Below, piece by piece: positions 10,001-18,072 of a stretch of DNA of 64,000 nucleotides (the first letter of the stretch is position 1; the number at the start of each line of letters is the position of its first letter). Made by a program: the position numbers and the translations under genes. The stretch is from an uncultured Synechococcus sp. (GTDB lineage: Bacteria > Cyanobacteriota > Cyanobacteriia > Phormidesmidales > Phormidesmidaceae). The DNA lies in contig CALDSK010000293.1 of assembly GCA_937911865.1 (NCBI GenBank), forward strand, positions 1 through 64,000, read 5' to 3'. The notes under the pieces were generated by a model that was not told where the DNA came from, searched no databases, and worked only from the letters and a program-made list of their open reading frames with translations.

Positions 10001-11884
10001 CATCCTGGCTACACGCTAAGCGTCAAGCAGCCTGTCATCGTAGAAGATTTTTCTCAAGAACGACGGTTTAAACCATCGCCCGAGCTAGGCGCGCGCGATT
10101 TTGTCAGCGGTATCAGCGCCCTTGTGGCGAGTCCAAATCAGGTGTATGGCGTGTTAACCTCTCATGCCACTACAGCATACAAGTACAACGCAGAAGATAT
10201 CTCCTTCCTACAGTCCATCGCCAATGCGCTCTCAGAAACGCTACAGCGAGAAAAAACCAGTCAGGCGCTTGAAAAAAGCCAAGAGCGACTCAATTTAGCC
10301 ATTGATACAGGCAGCATGGGAATTTGGGAGATGGAGATTGCCACGGGCCAATCCACCTGGAACAGTGTGGAATACAGTCTGCTGGGTGTCAATCCAATCG
10401 AAGTTCCAGAGCCCGACCTAGATATATTTTGTCGTTATATTCATCCAGATGATGTTGATTTAGTTCGCCACAAAATACTAGACGCCATTGAGCAAAAAAC
10501 AGAATTTGATACAGAATTTCGCATTCGCAAAAGCGATCGTCCTATTCGATGGCTCTCACTCAAGGCCCGAGTTATCTGCGATAGTGATGGCAATGCGGCA
10601 AAAATGATCGGCATCAACTACGACATCACGAAGCGCAAACAGAACGAAGAAGCGCTCAAAGCAGCCGATCGCCGCAAAGACGATTTTCTCGCTGCGCTCG
10701 GGCATGAGCTACGCAACCCGCTAAATGCCCTAAGCAGCAGTATCGCGTTGATGCAATCATTGGGCGACAGTGAAACTGTAAACCAAGCAGCTGTCGCAGA
10801 AGCAGCCACAGAAGCAGCCGCAGAAGCAGACAGCGCCTTAGAGCAGCTTTCTACAGGGCAACTTCAACAGCTGCAAGACATGGCCAGCCGTCAGCTCAAC
10901 CAGCTAAATCGGCTGGTCGACGATCTCCTTGATGTCTCGCGCGTTGCCTACCAAAAAATTCAGATACACCCGCAGCCCATGAATCTGATCAAGCTGCTTC
11001 AAGATATGATCGCAGATGCTCAGTGCGATGCCGCGAACAAAAATATTGCACTCTTGGCGTCATTGCCCGACACCGAGATTTGGATAAGCGGCGATGCTGC
11101 TCGGCTGATGCAAGCCTTCTCAAACGTGCTGCAAAACGCTGTTAAGTTCTCTGATGCTGGAGGTCGTGTCGATATAGAAGCAACGGCTACCGAGGCGTTT
11201 GTTACAACCAAAATTACCGACACGGGAATTGGGATGGAGCCAGAGGCACTTTCTCGCATTTTTATCGCCTTCAGTCAAGAAGATCGCAGTCTATCTCGCA
11301 GCGGGGGGTTAGGCCTAGGTCTTCCTCTCGCAAAAGGCATTGTCTCACTTCACCAGGGTAAAATCTGGGCTGACAGTCCAGGCCCCGGGCAAGGCGCTAC
11401 CATCACCATCAAATTGCCGCGCCTACTACAGGAAGCTGCGCTCCCTGTCACCGCAAATTCTTTAATAGCACAGCCGTCTCCATCCACACAGCCCAACAGC
11501 CCAACTCGAAAGTCCGGTCGGATCTTAGTGATTGAAGATCAAGAAGATTCAGCCACCATTCTAGAGATGCTGCTAGAAGATATGGATTACCAGGTAGAAA
11601 TAGCCACTTCAGGAGAAACCGGTCTATCGCTCGCCAAACAGTTCAGGCCTGATATTATCATCAGTGATATCGGCCTATCCACCGAAATGAACGGTTACGC
11701 AGTGGCTAGAGCCATCCGCTCAGATCCGCAGTTAAAAGACGTTTATCTCATTGCCACTAGCGGCTACGGTCAACCTGAAGACAAAGAGTTCGCTAGAGCC
11801 AGCGGCTTTGATGAGCACTTTACAAAGCCGATCGATCTCGAACAGCTCAGCGTCTTAATTATTCAGCATCTGGCTTCTGCATGA
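7100..11884 (+). CDS. CheB-CheR fusion with PAS, GAF, histidine kinase and receiver domains
   Basis: A 1594-residue cytoplasmic signalling hybrid. Domains in order: CheB-like methylesterase (about 52-240; GASAGG at 57-62, catalytic-type SHLAPDH and SGTGSDG motifs); CheR methyltransferase (about 255-520; VTHFFRDPEAF, SAM-binding AGCSSGEEAYS, FSRLDLISCRNLL); a Glu-rich coiled coil (about 685-775); a PAS-type domain (about 780-880); GAF (about 890-1060); PAS (about 1070-1185); HisKA with phospho-acceptor His1202 in LGHELRNP; HATPase with N box (NVLQNAVKFS) and glycine boxes (DTGIGME, GLGLGLPLAKG); and a C-terminal receiver with phospho-acceptor Asp1523 in ISDIGLS. All catalytic landmarks look intact. 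No che operon is adjacent, so it may regulate something other than motility. The chemoreceptor at 36493 is distant. Confidence 0.93.
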   Translation: MASTSDSADQTPRDEETRDSEALRSVEPQQTSKTSVETGVGKATSQPANSFLTIGIGASAGGLEAFQTFFRHMDEDSGMAFVLISHLAPDHDSLLSELLAKETQMRVLQVTQEVRLQPNQVYVIPPNATLTVDDGILRLSTPVQARGHRAPINIFFRSLAEDQGENAVCVILSGTGSDGTIGMKSIKEFGGLAIAQDSNTAKYDSMPRNAVVTGLVDYVLPVEDIPAKLIEYARHREGLQANLGEDGMLPEAADYLQQICSLLRQRLGHDFSSYKQGTLIRRIQRRIQITQTDSVEAYVAYLKSDTEEVSLLFKDLLIGVTHFFRDPEAFDALSETAIASLVENSLSTQSIRIWIAGCSSGEEAYSIAMLLSEEVERQNARSQVKIFATDIDERALEKARHGCYPESIAEQISPERLERFFIRQDGMFQVAKHLREMCIFSQHSLISDPPFSRLDLISCRNLLIYFDSDLQKRLIPLFHYALGENGYLFLGSSENLSAYSELFRTADKPHRLFQRKEAMVPPQIDFPLVDRSAYRQLSPPRKQTVVGRQSQITREIERILLQDYAPACVIINDQNEVVYFFGRTSKYLEHSQGVPSNNLFDLARRGLRLDLRTVIQSAKRSQREAIRERVSIENDQQIVTVNLIACPVKEAAEDSGLLMIIFQDIGQLTSYEQARAEGNQPEEEAPIIKQLEDELRVTKEHLRSTIEEIETSNEELKSANEELLSMNEELQSSNEELQTSKEEMQSINEELETVNSELRNKVEDLDAANSDIQNLFESTRIATVFLDENLQIKRFTPTATELFNLIGTDIGRPITDISLALEDLDIAAAVQDVLRSLIPIEREVEDKEKSIYYKMRIMPYRTLDNVISGAVLTFVDVTSLRQARNRAEKWAKRQSAIAEIGTYALKGDNNAAAACDHAVEIVCATLDSDVCSLFVCQPDEQSTLLLQSGREWPDEQIGQLTISATDSHPGYTLSVKQPVIVEDFSQERRFKPSPELGARDFVSGISALVASPNQVYGVLTSHATTAYKYNAEDISFLQSIANALSETLQREKTSQALEKSQERLNLAIDTGSMGIWEMEIATGQSTWNSVEYSLLGVNPIEVPEPDLDIFCRYIHPDDVDLVRHKILDAIEQKTEFDTEFRIRKSDRPIRWLSLKARVICDSDGNAAKMIGINYDITKRKQNEEALKAADRRKDDFLAALGHELRNPLNALSSSIALMQSLGDSETVNQAAVAEAATEAAAEADSALEQLSTGQLQQLQDMASRQLNQLNRLVDDLLDVSRVAYQKIQIHPQPMNLIKLLQDMIADAQCDAANKNIALLASLPDTEIWISGDAARLMQAFSNVLQNAVKFSDAGGRVDIEATATEAFVTTKITDTGIGMEPEALSRIFIAFSQEDRSLSRSGGLGLGLPLAKGIVSLHQGKIWADSPGPGQGATITIKLPRLLQEAALPVTANSLIAQPSPSTQPNSPTRKSGRILVIEDQEDSATILEMLLEDMDYQVEIATSGETGLSLAKQFRPDIIISDIGLSTEMNGYAVARAIRSDPQLKDVYLIATSGYGQPEDKEFARASGFDEHFTKPIDLEQLSVLIIQHLASA

Positions 11885-11917
11885 AAAACGATACTATTCA
11901 GACGGCCTATTCAGCTG

Positions 11918-13204
11918 CTATTCAGCTATCTGAGTCACTAGCTGGCCTGGCGTTACTCTCTGAACACCCCTCAAAATAACCTGATTGCCTGGCTGTAGCG
12001 TGCCTTTTACAAAAACGCGATCGCTCTCCGGATGAAGAATCTCCAAATCCTGTCGTACCACTCGATAAACCGCACGCTCAGCCCTCGCCTCCTCTAACCG
12101 CTGAGGTTGCAACACATAAACAGACCAAATCCCTTCATTGCCTTCTACCAGAGAGGTTGTCGGCACCCAATAGCCAGCCGTAGGAACGCTTTCTTCAAGG
12201 CTTAGACGAACCATCTGACCAATCAAAAGCTGATCAGATGCCTCTACCGCAAAAACAAGAGTAGCCGTTCGCGTATTCGCATCGACCTCTGGCAAAACGG
12301 CTTTAAGCCTGGCCTGATAGATATCGCCATTAATTTCAACAGACTGGCGCTCTCCTATCTTTAGCTTCCCAGCAACAGATTTAGGAACACCCACCCTCGC
12401 TTCTAGCGACTGGTCCAACAGTCTAAAAACGGGCTGGCCAGCTTCTACAACGGTTCCTTCATCTACATAGCGAGCGGCAATCCAGCCAGAAAAAGGGGCG
12501 ACTAGCGTACTCTTTTGCACTAACAAATCCAGTCTCTGTAAGCGAGCGTTGATTTGGTCAATTCTTGCTTTTTGTGCGCTTAGCTGCTCTCGCCTTGTAC
12601 CGGCCACCAGTTCGCTTAGCTCACTTCGCGCAGCCGCCAGTCGTGATGAGAGCGTATCGTAGTCGGTAACAGCTGTATCCAACTGTTCTAATGAAACAGC
12701 ACCTTCATCGTAAAGAGATTGTCGTCGCTGCCGCTGAGTGTTGGCCAACGCCTGCTGCTGTTCCAGGTCTTGAACGCGGGCTTCTGCAGCTTTTATCTGT
12801 TCAGGCCGAGCGCCTGTTTCTAGCTCTTGCAGTTGAGCTTCAAGCTGCGACTTTTCAGCCTGCATAGCCTGCTTTTCAGTCTCCAATATCTGCGTATCTA
12901 ACTGAGCTATCGTCTCACCAGCAGCCACATAGTCACCCGCTTCTACCTGCATATTGGTCAGCAAAGCCGACTGTTCAAACCCCAGTTCGCTCGACTGTTT
13001 TGTTCTTAGCTCTCCTGTATACGTGCGCATACGCTGATAAGCAGAAACAGGTTCTACTGCATTGGCTTCAACGGCCAGAAGAGGATCGGCAGGAGTACGC
13101 GATCGCACAGCAGAACGCCTTCCCCAGGCCATCGCACCCAACATCAGTGCAATCACTATAAATACCGGGAACAGACGAAAATTAATCGACGAACGTTGAA
13201 ACAT
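11918..13204 (-). CDS. HlyD/AcrA-family membrane fusion protein (efflux periplasmic adaptor)
   Basis: A 428-residue adaptor that would link an inner membrane pump to an outer membrane channel. It has an N-terminal signal anchor (about 9-27), a lipoyl half-motif (SALLTNMQVEAGDYVAAGETIAQLD), a long coiled-coil hairpin (about 110-225), the second lipoyl half (STLVAPFSGWIAARYVDEGTVV), then beta-barrel and membrane-proximal domains ending TPGQLVTQIAE. No pump gene is adjacent. The RND gene at 84-3194 is on the same strand 8.7 kb away and could be its partner, but that is only a guess. Its 3' end lies 33 bases from the convergent signalling gene. Confidence 0.9.
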   Translation of the reverse strand: MFQRSSINFRLFPVFIVIALMLGAMAWGRRSAVRSRTPADPLLAVEANAVEPVSAYQRMRTYTGELRTKQSSELGFEQSALLTNMQVEAGDYVAAGETIAQLDTQILETEKQAMQAEKSQLEAQLQELETGARPEQIKAAEARVQDLEQQQALANTQRQRRQSLYDEGAVSLEQLDTAVTDYDTLSSRLAAARSELSELVAGTRREQLSAQKARIDQINARLQRLDLLVQKSTLVAPFSGWIAARYVDEGTVVEAGQPVFRLLDQSLEARVGVPKSVAGKLKIGERQSVEINGDIYQARLKAVLPEVDANTRTATLVFAVEASDQLLIGQMVRLSLEESVPTAGYWVPTTSLVEGNEGIWSVYVLQPQRLEEARAERAVYRVVRQDLEILHPESDRVFVKGTLQPGNQVILRGVQRVTPGQLVTQIAE

Positions 13205-13410
13205 ACTCCCTGCTCAAATCACATAAGCAAGAGAATTCTCTTCTCGCTTACTCACAACAGCTGCTGAGGTTAACTAACTTAATGAAACAAATTCAGGAAG
13301 GAACGAATTCAGAAAAAATTAACTCGAAGGTATCGAAACGCAGAAATAAAAGTCTACAAGTAAAAGCGCACGCAACAGAACAGCTGTTCTGTTGGAGAAA
13401 CCATCATTTT

Positions 13411-13446
13411 GGCAGTTCTACTGGTAGTTCTACCGGCAATTCTCTG
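13411..13446 (+). repeat. 12-bp tandem repeat, three copies
   Basis: Copies GGCAGTTCTACT, GGTAGTTCTACC and GGCAATTCTCTG follow one another directly in non-coding DNA. Confidence 0.8.
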
Positions 13447-13579
13447 GGGCAGACAACTCTTTTCTTTATATGGCAGACAATTCTAAGCAGATAAACAGTC
13501 CCTCTACCTTTCAATCTAGCAAACTGTTGTACCTAAAATTCAGCAATTTCATCTTGGCCCCTACACCACTCTTTCAATT

Positions 13580-13642
13580 CACAGCCCTTTTTCCCGCAGG
13601 CTCTTTTTCTCACAGGCTCTTTTTCTCACAGGCCCTTTTTCT
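13580..13642 (+). repeat. 16-bp pyrimidine-rich tandem repeat, four copies
   Basis: One 15-bp and three 16-bp units of the type CACAGGCTCTTTTTCT, with a partial copy after 13642. It ends 79 bases before the kinase gene start. Confidence 0.85.
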
Positions 13643-13721
13643 CACAAAGGGCATACGAACCCAAACTTGCTAGCATCAGTTAGTGACTTTCAACAGACTT
13701 TTATTACAGTCGCAAAGCCGT

Positions 13722-15473
13722 ATGCCGCCATCTCCTCTTCCTTCCATACTAACGCCCGATCTCATCTCACGGCAGCGCGAGATTGTAGAAGTCTTTCTTA
13801 AGAACGGCTGGGACTACATGCGACGGCTGCTAACCGGGGGCGCTTCCGATGAACCGAACCTACCGCCGCCCGCCGTCTTGCGTAACATCCTCATCGAATT
13901 AGGCCCTGTCTACGTCAAGCTCGGCCAGCTGCTCAGCACCCGGCCCGATCTACTCTCGCCCTCCTACATTCAGGCACTGAGCGATCTGCAATCTACCGTG
14001 CCCGCCGTGAGCGCCTCGCAAATCGAAAGCTATATTCGTCAGCACATGCTGCGATCGCCCGATGAGGTATTTAGTCACATTGACTATGTTGCGATCGCCG
14101 CTGGGTCTATCGGCCAAACCCACCGCGCCACCCTCACCACAGGCCAAACCGTCGCCGTAAAAGTCCTGCGCCCAGGCATCGAAAAGCAGGTCGATAGAGA
14201 CATGGCCTTGATCAAAGACATCGCCAAACTAGTCTCAACCACCCAGTTTGGTCAGCGCTACAACATCACCGATCTCGCCAAAGAATTCAAAGCCGCCCTC
14301 ACCGCCGAACTCGACTTCACAACCGAAGCTCGCTACACCGACGAGCTGCGCCAAGACCTGCTGAACAGCACCTGGATCGACTCCGACAAGCTCATCGTCC
14401 CCAGCATCATCTGGCCACTGACCAGCGACAAAATTCTTGTCATGGAGTGGCTAGACGGCAAACCGCTCCTGCAGGCAAACCTACCCCCTGCCCCGACTAC
14501 AAATACGCCCAGCGCCCCGCTAGATCCCACCGGCTGGCTACCCAACGCAACCTTCCCAAGCAGCTTCAAAGGCAACTCAACCCAAAGCCAAACCAGTGAA
14601 AGAGGAGAAATTACCACCCTTCTGTTCCGCGCCTTCTTATCCCAGTACTTTGTCACTGGCTTTTTTCACGCCGACCCACACCCCGGCAATCTTTTCTATC
14701 TCAGCGATGGCAAAGTCGCTATTCTAGACTGCGGCATGATGGGCCGCCTCGACCCACAAACTCGGGCAACTCTCACCGAACTGGTCCTGGCTATCGTCAG
14801 CTCTGACGCTCAGCGCTGTGCTCAGCTCACCCTCCAGCTCACCGAACCGCTCAAGCCTATTGACCTGGTTCGATTAGAGAGCGACTACAGCCGCCTGCTC
14901 GGTCGCTACTACGGCCTCGATCTCAACCGATTCAACACCGCAGAAGCCTTTGGCGCAGTTATTGAAACTGGTATCCGCAACCACCTACGGTGGCCTGCCA
15001 ACATCGGACTCTTTACCAAATCACTTGCCAATTTAGAAGGCGCAGCTCGCCAGTTTGACCCTTCCATCAACCTCATGAGCGAAATCAGACCTCTCATGGT
15101 AGACCTCTTCCAGCAGCAGCTAGTCGGCACCGATCCGCTACAGCTGTTCCTACGAACCGGCCTAGAATTTCGCAATCTTTCTTTATCTGCCCCCAGACAG
15201 CTTGGCTTCCTGCTCGACCGTCTCAGCGACGAAACGCTTCAGTGGAACGTCCAAATTCAAGGCATGTCTTCACTTCAGCGCAGCCTAGAGCGCGCCGCTA
15301 ATAGACGAGCCTTTAGCACCGTCGTCGCCGCGCTCATTATTGGCGCTGCCATTATCTCTACCAGTCAGCAAACGGCGCAGCTCCAGTGGCTCAGCACGCT
15401 TCTGTTTGCTGCCGCCTCTTTCCTGGGGCTATGGCTCATTGGCAGCATTCTCCGCTCGGGTCGATGGCAGTAG
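13722..15473 (+). CDS. ABC1/UbiB-family (ABC1K) atypical kinase-like protein
   Basis: An ABC1K protein, a family linked to quinone and lipid metabolism in plastids and cyanobacteria. The hallmarks are present: KxGQ in VKLGQLLSTRPDLLS, the Ala-rich loop AAGSIGQTHRA replacing a P-loop, the ATP-site Lys in VAVKVLRPG, the ExD motif ELDFTTEA, and the catalytic HADPHPGN with the DFG-like ILDCGMMG. A hydrophobic C-terminal segment (about the last 60 residues) suggests membrane association. I chose the ATG at 13722 (583 residues); an in-frame GTG at 13683 would add 13. A Pro/Thr-rich insert (about residues 255-295) separates the lobes. Cyanobacteria have several paralogues and the substrate here is unknown. 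Confidence 0.92.
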   Translation: MPPSPLPSILTPDLISRQREIVEVFLKNGWDYMRRLLTGGASDEPNLPPPAVLRNILIELGPVYVKLGQLLSTRPDLLSPSYIQALSDLQSTVPAVSASQIESYIRQHMLRSPDEVFSHIDYVAIAAGSIGQTHRATLTTGQTVAVKVLRPGIEKQVDRDMALIKDIAKLVSTTQFGQRYNITDLAKEFKAALTAELDFTTEARYTDELRQDLLNSTWIDSDKLIVPSIIWPLTSDKILVMEWLDGKPLLQANLPPAPTTNTPSAPLDPTGWLPNATFPSSFKGNSTQSQTSERGEITTLLFRAFLSQYFVTGFFHADPHPGNLFYLSDGKVAILDCGMMGRLDPQTRATLTELVLAIVSSDAQRCAQLTLQLTEPLKPIDLVRLESDYSRLLGRYYGLDLNRFNTAEAFGAVIETGIRNHLRWPANIGLFTKSLANLEGAARQFDPSINLMSEIRPLMVDLFQQQLVGTDPLQLFLRTGLEFRNLSLSAPRQLGFLLDRLSDETLQWNVQIQGMSSLQRSLERAANRRAFSTVVAALIIGAAIISTSQQTAQLQWLSTLLFAAASFLGLWLIGSILRSGRWQ

Positions 15474-15607
15474 GCTAGTCAGTAGCAGTAAGGTATCAGA
15501 CCGTCACTGTAAGCTATGTAAAAACCGCATCAGAGCGAACCTCAGGCGGCTATGATATGAAATAGCACTCTTTTTTGCGCACTTTTCTGGCGCACTCTTT
15601 TGGCTTA

Positions 15608-16309
15608 GTGGCATTCCTAATTTTTGACTTCGACGGCACTATCGCCGATACCCTAGAGGCCATTGTGCGAATTACCAATCGCATTGCCCCAGAGTACGGC
15701 TATTCGCCTACAACCCCCGAAAAGCTCAGCTATTATCAGTCGCTGAGCACCCAAGAAATGCTCAAACAGTCGGAAATTCCTCTTTTTCGGCTTCCTTTTC
15801 TGCTTCGCCGGGTCCGTCGTGAAATGGGCACAGAGCTAGAAACGGTTTCTGTTGCCACTGAGCTAATACCCACACTACAAGAGCTTGTCGATCGGGGCCA
15901 TCACCTTATGATCATGAGTTCTAACTCTCGAAATAACATCGAACGATTTCTCACCAGACATAGCATCAGAGAGCTGTTCAGTTCGGTCCAGGGCGGCGTA
16001 GGGCTTTTGAGCAAATCGCGCGTTCTCAAGCGTATCGTACAGCGAGGAGGACTCGACTTTTCCCAGGTCATTTATGTCGGCGATGAAACCAGAGACGTCG
16101 ATGCATCGAATCAGGTCGGCATTTTAATGGCAGCGGTCTCTTGGGGTTTCAGCAGTCGAGAAGCGCTTGCCGATCAAGATCCAGCCTTTTTAATTGACCA
16201 TCCTCGTCAGTTAATTGGCGCCGCTCAAACCCTGGTTAACCCCAGCTGGGTTCGAAAAGACTATCGCCCTGTATCAACTGTAGCAGCATGGCCTCAGAGG
16301 TCTCTATAG
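15608..16309 (+). CDS. HAD-superfamily hydrolase, phosphoglycolate-phosphatase-like
   Basis: A haloacid-dehalogenase phosphatase, probably acting on a small phosphorylated metabolite. Motif I is DFDGTIADT with the nucleophile Asp. Motif II is LMIMSSNSR. A Lys (SKSRVLKRIV) serves as motif III and VGDETRDVDASNQVG is motif IV. The helical cap lies between motifs I and II. The start is uncertain: GTG at 15608 places six residues before motif I, usual for the family, and gives 233 residues; a TTG at 15575 would add 11. The substrate is not set by sequence; phosphoglycolate is the common annotation for this subgroup. Confidence 0.87.
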   Translation: MAFLIFDFDGTIADTLEAIVRITNRIAPEYGYSPTTPEKLSYYQSLSTQEMLKQSEIPLFRLPFLLRRVRREMGTELETVSVATELIPTLQELVDRGHHLMIMSSNSRNNIERFLTRHSIRELFSSVQGGVGLLSKSRVLKRIVQRGGLDFSQVIYVGDETRDVDASNQVGILMAAVSWGFSSREALADQDPAFLIDHPRQLIGAAQTLVNPSWVRKDYRPVSTVAAWPQRSL

Positions 16310-16346
16310 GCTCTATATAGGTCTCTATAAGCTAGGGGTCTCTACT

Positions 16347-16384
16347 CTCTATGCCTATTTCCATTCTCTACGCCTATTTCCATG
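16347..16384 (+). repeat. 19-bp direct repeat (two copies) overlapping the GUN4 gene stop
   Basis: CTCTATGCCTATTTCCATT is followed directly by CTCTACGCCTATTTCCATG. The second copy contains the stop codon and last two codons of the minus-strand GUN4 gene, so the duplication involved the end of a gene. Confidence 0.85.
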
Positions 16385-17096
16385 CCGGATGAGACAGTAA
16401 CGAATCCATCATTCTCACCCCGCGCAGCTGATTAGACAGTGGCAGATGGCCGATAGGTGCAGATAAGTCCCAGATAAACTCTCCCGGATAGCGCGTCCAT
16501 TTACCTTCCGCTGACTTCCAAATCAGCTGCGCCCACAGGCGCTCCCAATCTTGGCCCAGGCGCATCCACAGCTCGTGCTGCTTACTCCAGCCAAACTTAT
16601 CTTCTGAATACAGCCGCCATAGCCTATCGATTGTCTGTAAATCGGTCACCGAGAACTGACCCACTTCTGTAAAGTACACCCACTTGCGCTGCATCGCGCG
16701 TTCTCCAGCTAGCTCACACAGCTTCTGCGTAGTGAGTTTATCGGCGGCTTCATACTCTCGTTTTACCAGCAGCATTTGCAAGTCCCGGTAGTCCACGGCT
16801 TGCTCAGACCGAGGGACAATCAGCCCACTGGGCATATCACTCGTTACAAACGATTGAGCGGACTTGGAACTATGGACAAACAGCGCCTGATAAGCACTCC
16901 CATGAGCAGCAGTAGGCTCACCTGTTGCCAACCCTTCACGAACAAAGGTAATAAGTGCTTCAACGGCCTCTTGCGTATGGTCAGCGTCTACAGCCGCCAG
17001 TTCAGAAATAGCCTGCAGCTGCTTTTTGAGCGTGCCTGTAGAGAGCGTAGCAATCAATTCATTCAGAGCAGGAGAGTCGATAGCGTTAGAAGACAT
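16374..17096 (-). CDS. GUN4-domain protein
   Basis: GUN4 proteins bind porphyrins; the founding member stimulates magnesium chelatase in chlorophyll synthesis. The core lies in the C-terminal 140 residues, with DYRDLQMLLVKREYEAAD, LCELAGER, the YFTEVGQF segment, LWRLYSEDKFGWSKQHELW and the terminal IGHLP region. An N-terminal helical domain (about 90 residues) resembles the helical bundle of cyanobacterial Gun4. The ATG at 17096 (240 residues) is preferred over an in-frame ATG six codons upstream, because homologues begin near the SNAIDSPALNEL helix. Cyanobacteria also encode GUN4 paralogues with other roles, so I do not assign the symbol firmly. Its last codons fall inside a duplicated 19-bp unit. 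Confidence 0.88.
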   Translation of the reverse strand: MSSNAIDSPALNELIATLSTGTLKKQLQAISELAAVDADHTQEAVEALITFVREGLATGEPTAAHGSAYQALFVHSSKSAQSFVTSDMPSGLIVPRSEQAVDYRDLQMLLVKREYEAADKLTTQKLCELAGERAMQRKWVYFTEVGQFSVTDLQTIDRLWRLYSEDKFGWSKQHELWMRLGQDWERLWAQLIWKSAEGKWTRYPGEFIWDLSAPIGHLPLSNQLRGVRMMDSLLSHPAWK

Positions 17097-17233
17097 ACAA
17101 AAAGGTACAAGCAAAAGCAGATCAGGAAATCAACCACAGCACTGGGGTTGAACGCAGCCGTCAGGACTATTCCCTGCCCGATAATAATATCGTAATCCGC
17201 CTGTTTCTTTGGGGCTATTCCTCTGCCGACTGC

Positions 17234-17890
17234 TCAGGAGAATTTACCAGACCCCTTGGGCGGCACATAGCCATTTTCAAAAGCGTAGCGGATCAGCTGA
17301 GAGCGATTTTCCACCGAAAGCTTGCTCAAAATATTGCTGAGATGGGTTTGCACCGTGCGAGGACTAATAAACAAATGGTCACCAATCTTTTTGTTGGTGT
17401 ATCCCTGAACCACTTCCCAAAAAACCTTTTCTTCAGCAGGTGTAAGAGGCAGCGGCGGCTGACTTTTAACGGCAGCCGCACCGGGCTTTTGCTGAAGACG
17501 TCTAATCTCGGCGCTAATTCGACTAGCACGGGCCAGCTGAGCTTCTATCTTGGCAATTAGCTCTCTGGGATGAAAGGGCTTCACAAGGTAGTCATCTGCC
17601 CCGATGGAATGCCCCTGAATGCGGTCTTCCAGATCACAGCGTCCGGAAAGAAAGATAAAGGGCACCAGCTGACCAAAGTCGGTGCCACGCACCTTAGTGC
17701 ACAGCTCAAAGCCATCCATTTCAGGCATGACTACATCTGAAACAATCAGATCGGGCACGTCCTGAACAAAGCATTCAAACCCTTCTAGACCAGAAATCGC
17801 ATTGCGCACTGCAAAGCCACGATCTTGAAGGTAGCGGGTCAGCGCCGCTCTCAGGGTACTATCGTCATCAACGATCAGAATCTTTTGCAT
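17234..17890 (-). CDS. Two-component response regulator, receiver plus LuxR-type HTH
   Basis: A 218-residue NarL/LuxR-class DNA-binding response regulator. The receiver (1-120) has acidic residues in VDDDST, the phospho-acceptor Asp in IVSDVVMPEMDGFE, Ser/Thr in FLSGR and Lys in LVKPFHPRE. A linker of about 25 residues leads to the LuxR helix-turn-helix (about 150-210) with LTPAEEKVFWEVVQGYTNKKI and PRTVQTHLSNILSKL. No histidine kinase gene is adjacent. Cyanobacteria have several regulators of this layout and I cannot assign the orthologue. A GCGATCGC octamer lies just before the start codon. Confidence 0.92.
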   Translation of the reverse strand: MQKILIVDDDSTLRAALTRYLQDRGFAVRNAISGLEGFECFVQDVPDLIVSDVVMPEMDGFELCTKVRGTDFGQLVPFIFLSGRCDLEDRIQGHSIGADDYLVKPFHPRELIAKIEAQLARASRISAEIRRLQQKPGAAAVKSQPPLPLTPAEEKVFWEVVQGYTNKKIGDHLFISPRTVQTHLSNILSKLSVENRSQLIRYAFENGYVPPKGSGKFS

Positions 17891-18072
17891 GCTGCGATCG
17901 CGCTAACCAAATACACTGCTCGACATAGGCAAACCAGCCTACAAGAACTATATATCGCACAAGGGCAGTGCTTCAGTAATCTTTCTATGATGTTTTAACC
18001 GATATCACCGAAAGAGCAGCTCGCAACGGTAAAAAATCACGAGAAAAGCCACCCGTCGACTTGATCATCAGG

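Larger units (their letters stand above)
13205..13721. other. Intergenic region with two tandem-repeat arrays
   Basis: Between the adaptor gene (minus) and the ABC1 kinase gene (plus). It holds a 12-bp tandem repeat at 13411-13446 (three copies, GGCAGTTCTACT type) and a pyrimidine-rich 16-bp repeat at 13580-13642 (four copies, CACAGGCTCTTTTTCT type). Short open frames across these repeats have low-complexity products and no clear ribosome-binding sites, so I do not call genes. It probably contains both divergent promoters. Confidence 0.5.

Noticed and set aside
84..13204. RND pump and HlyD-type adaptor as one efflux operon
   Set aside because: They are separated by 8.7 kb with several plus-strand genes between, so an operon is impossible. 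A functional pairing is only a guess.
13282..13673. Two short plus-strand open frames in the gap before the ABC1 kinase gene
   Set aside because: Both run through tandem repeats, have low-complexity or odd composition, and lack a ribosome-binding site.
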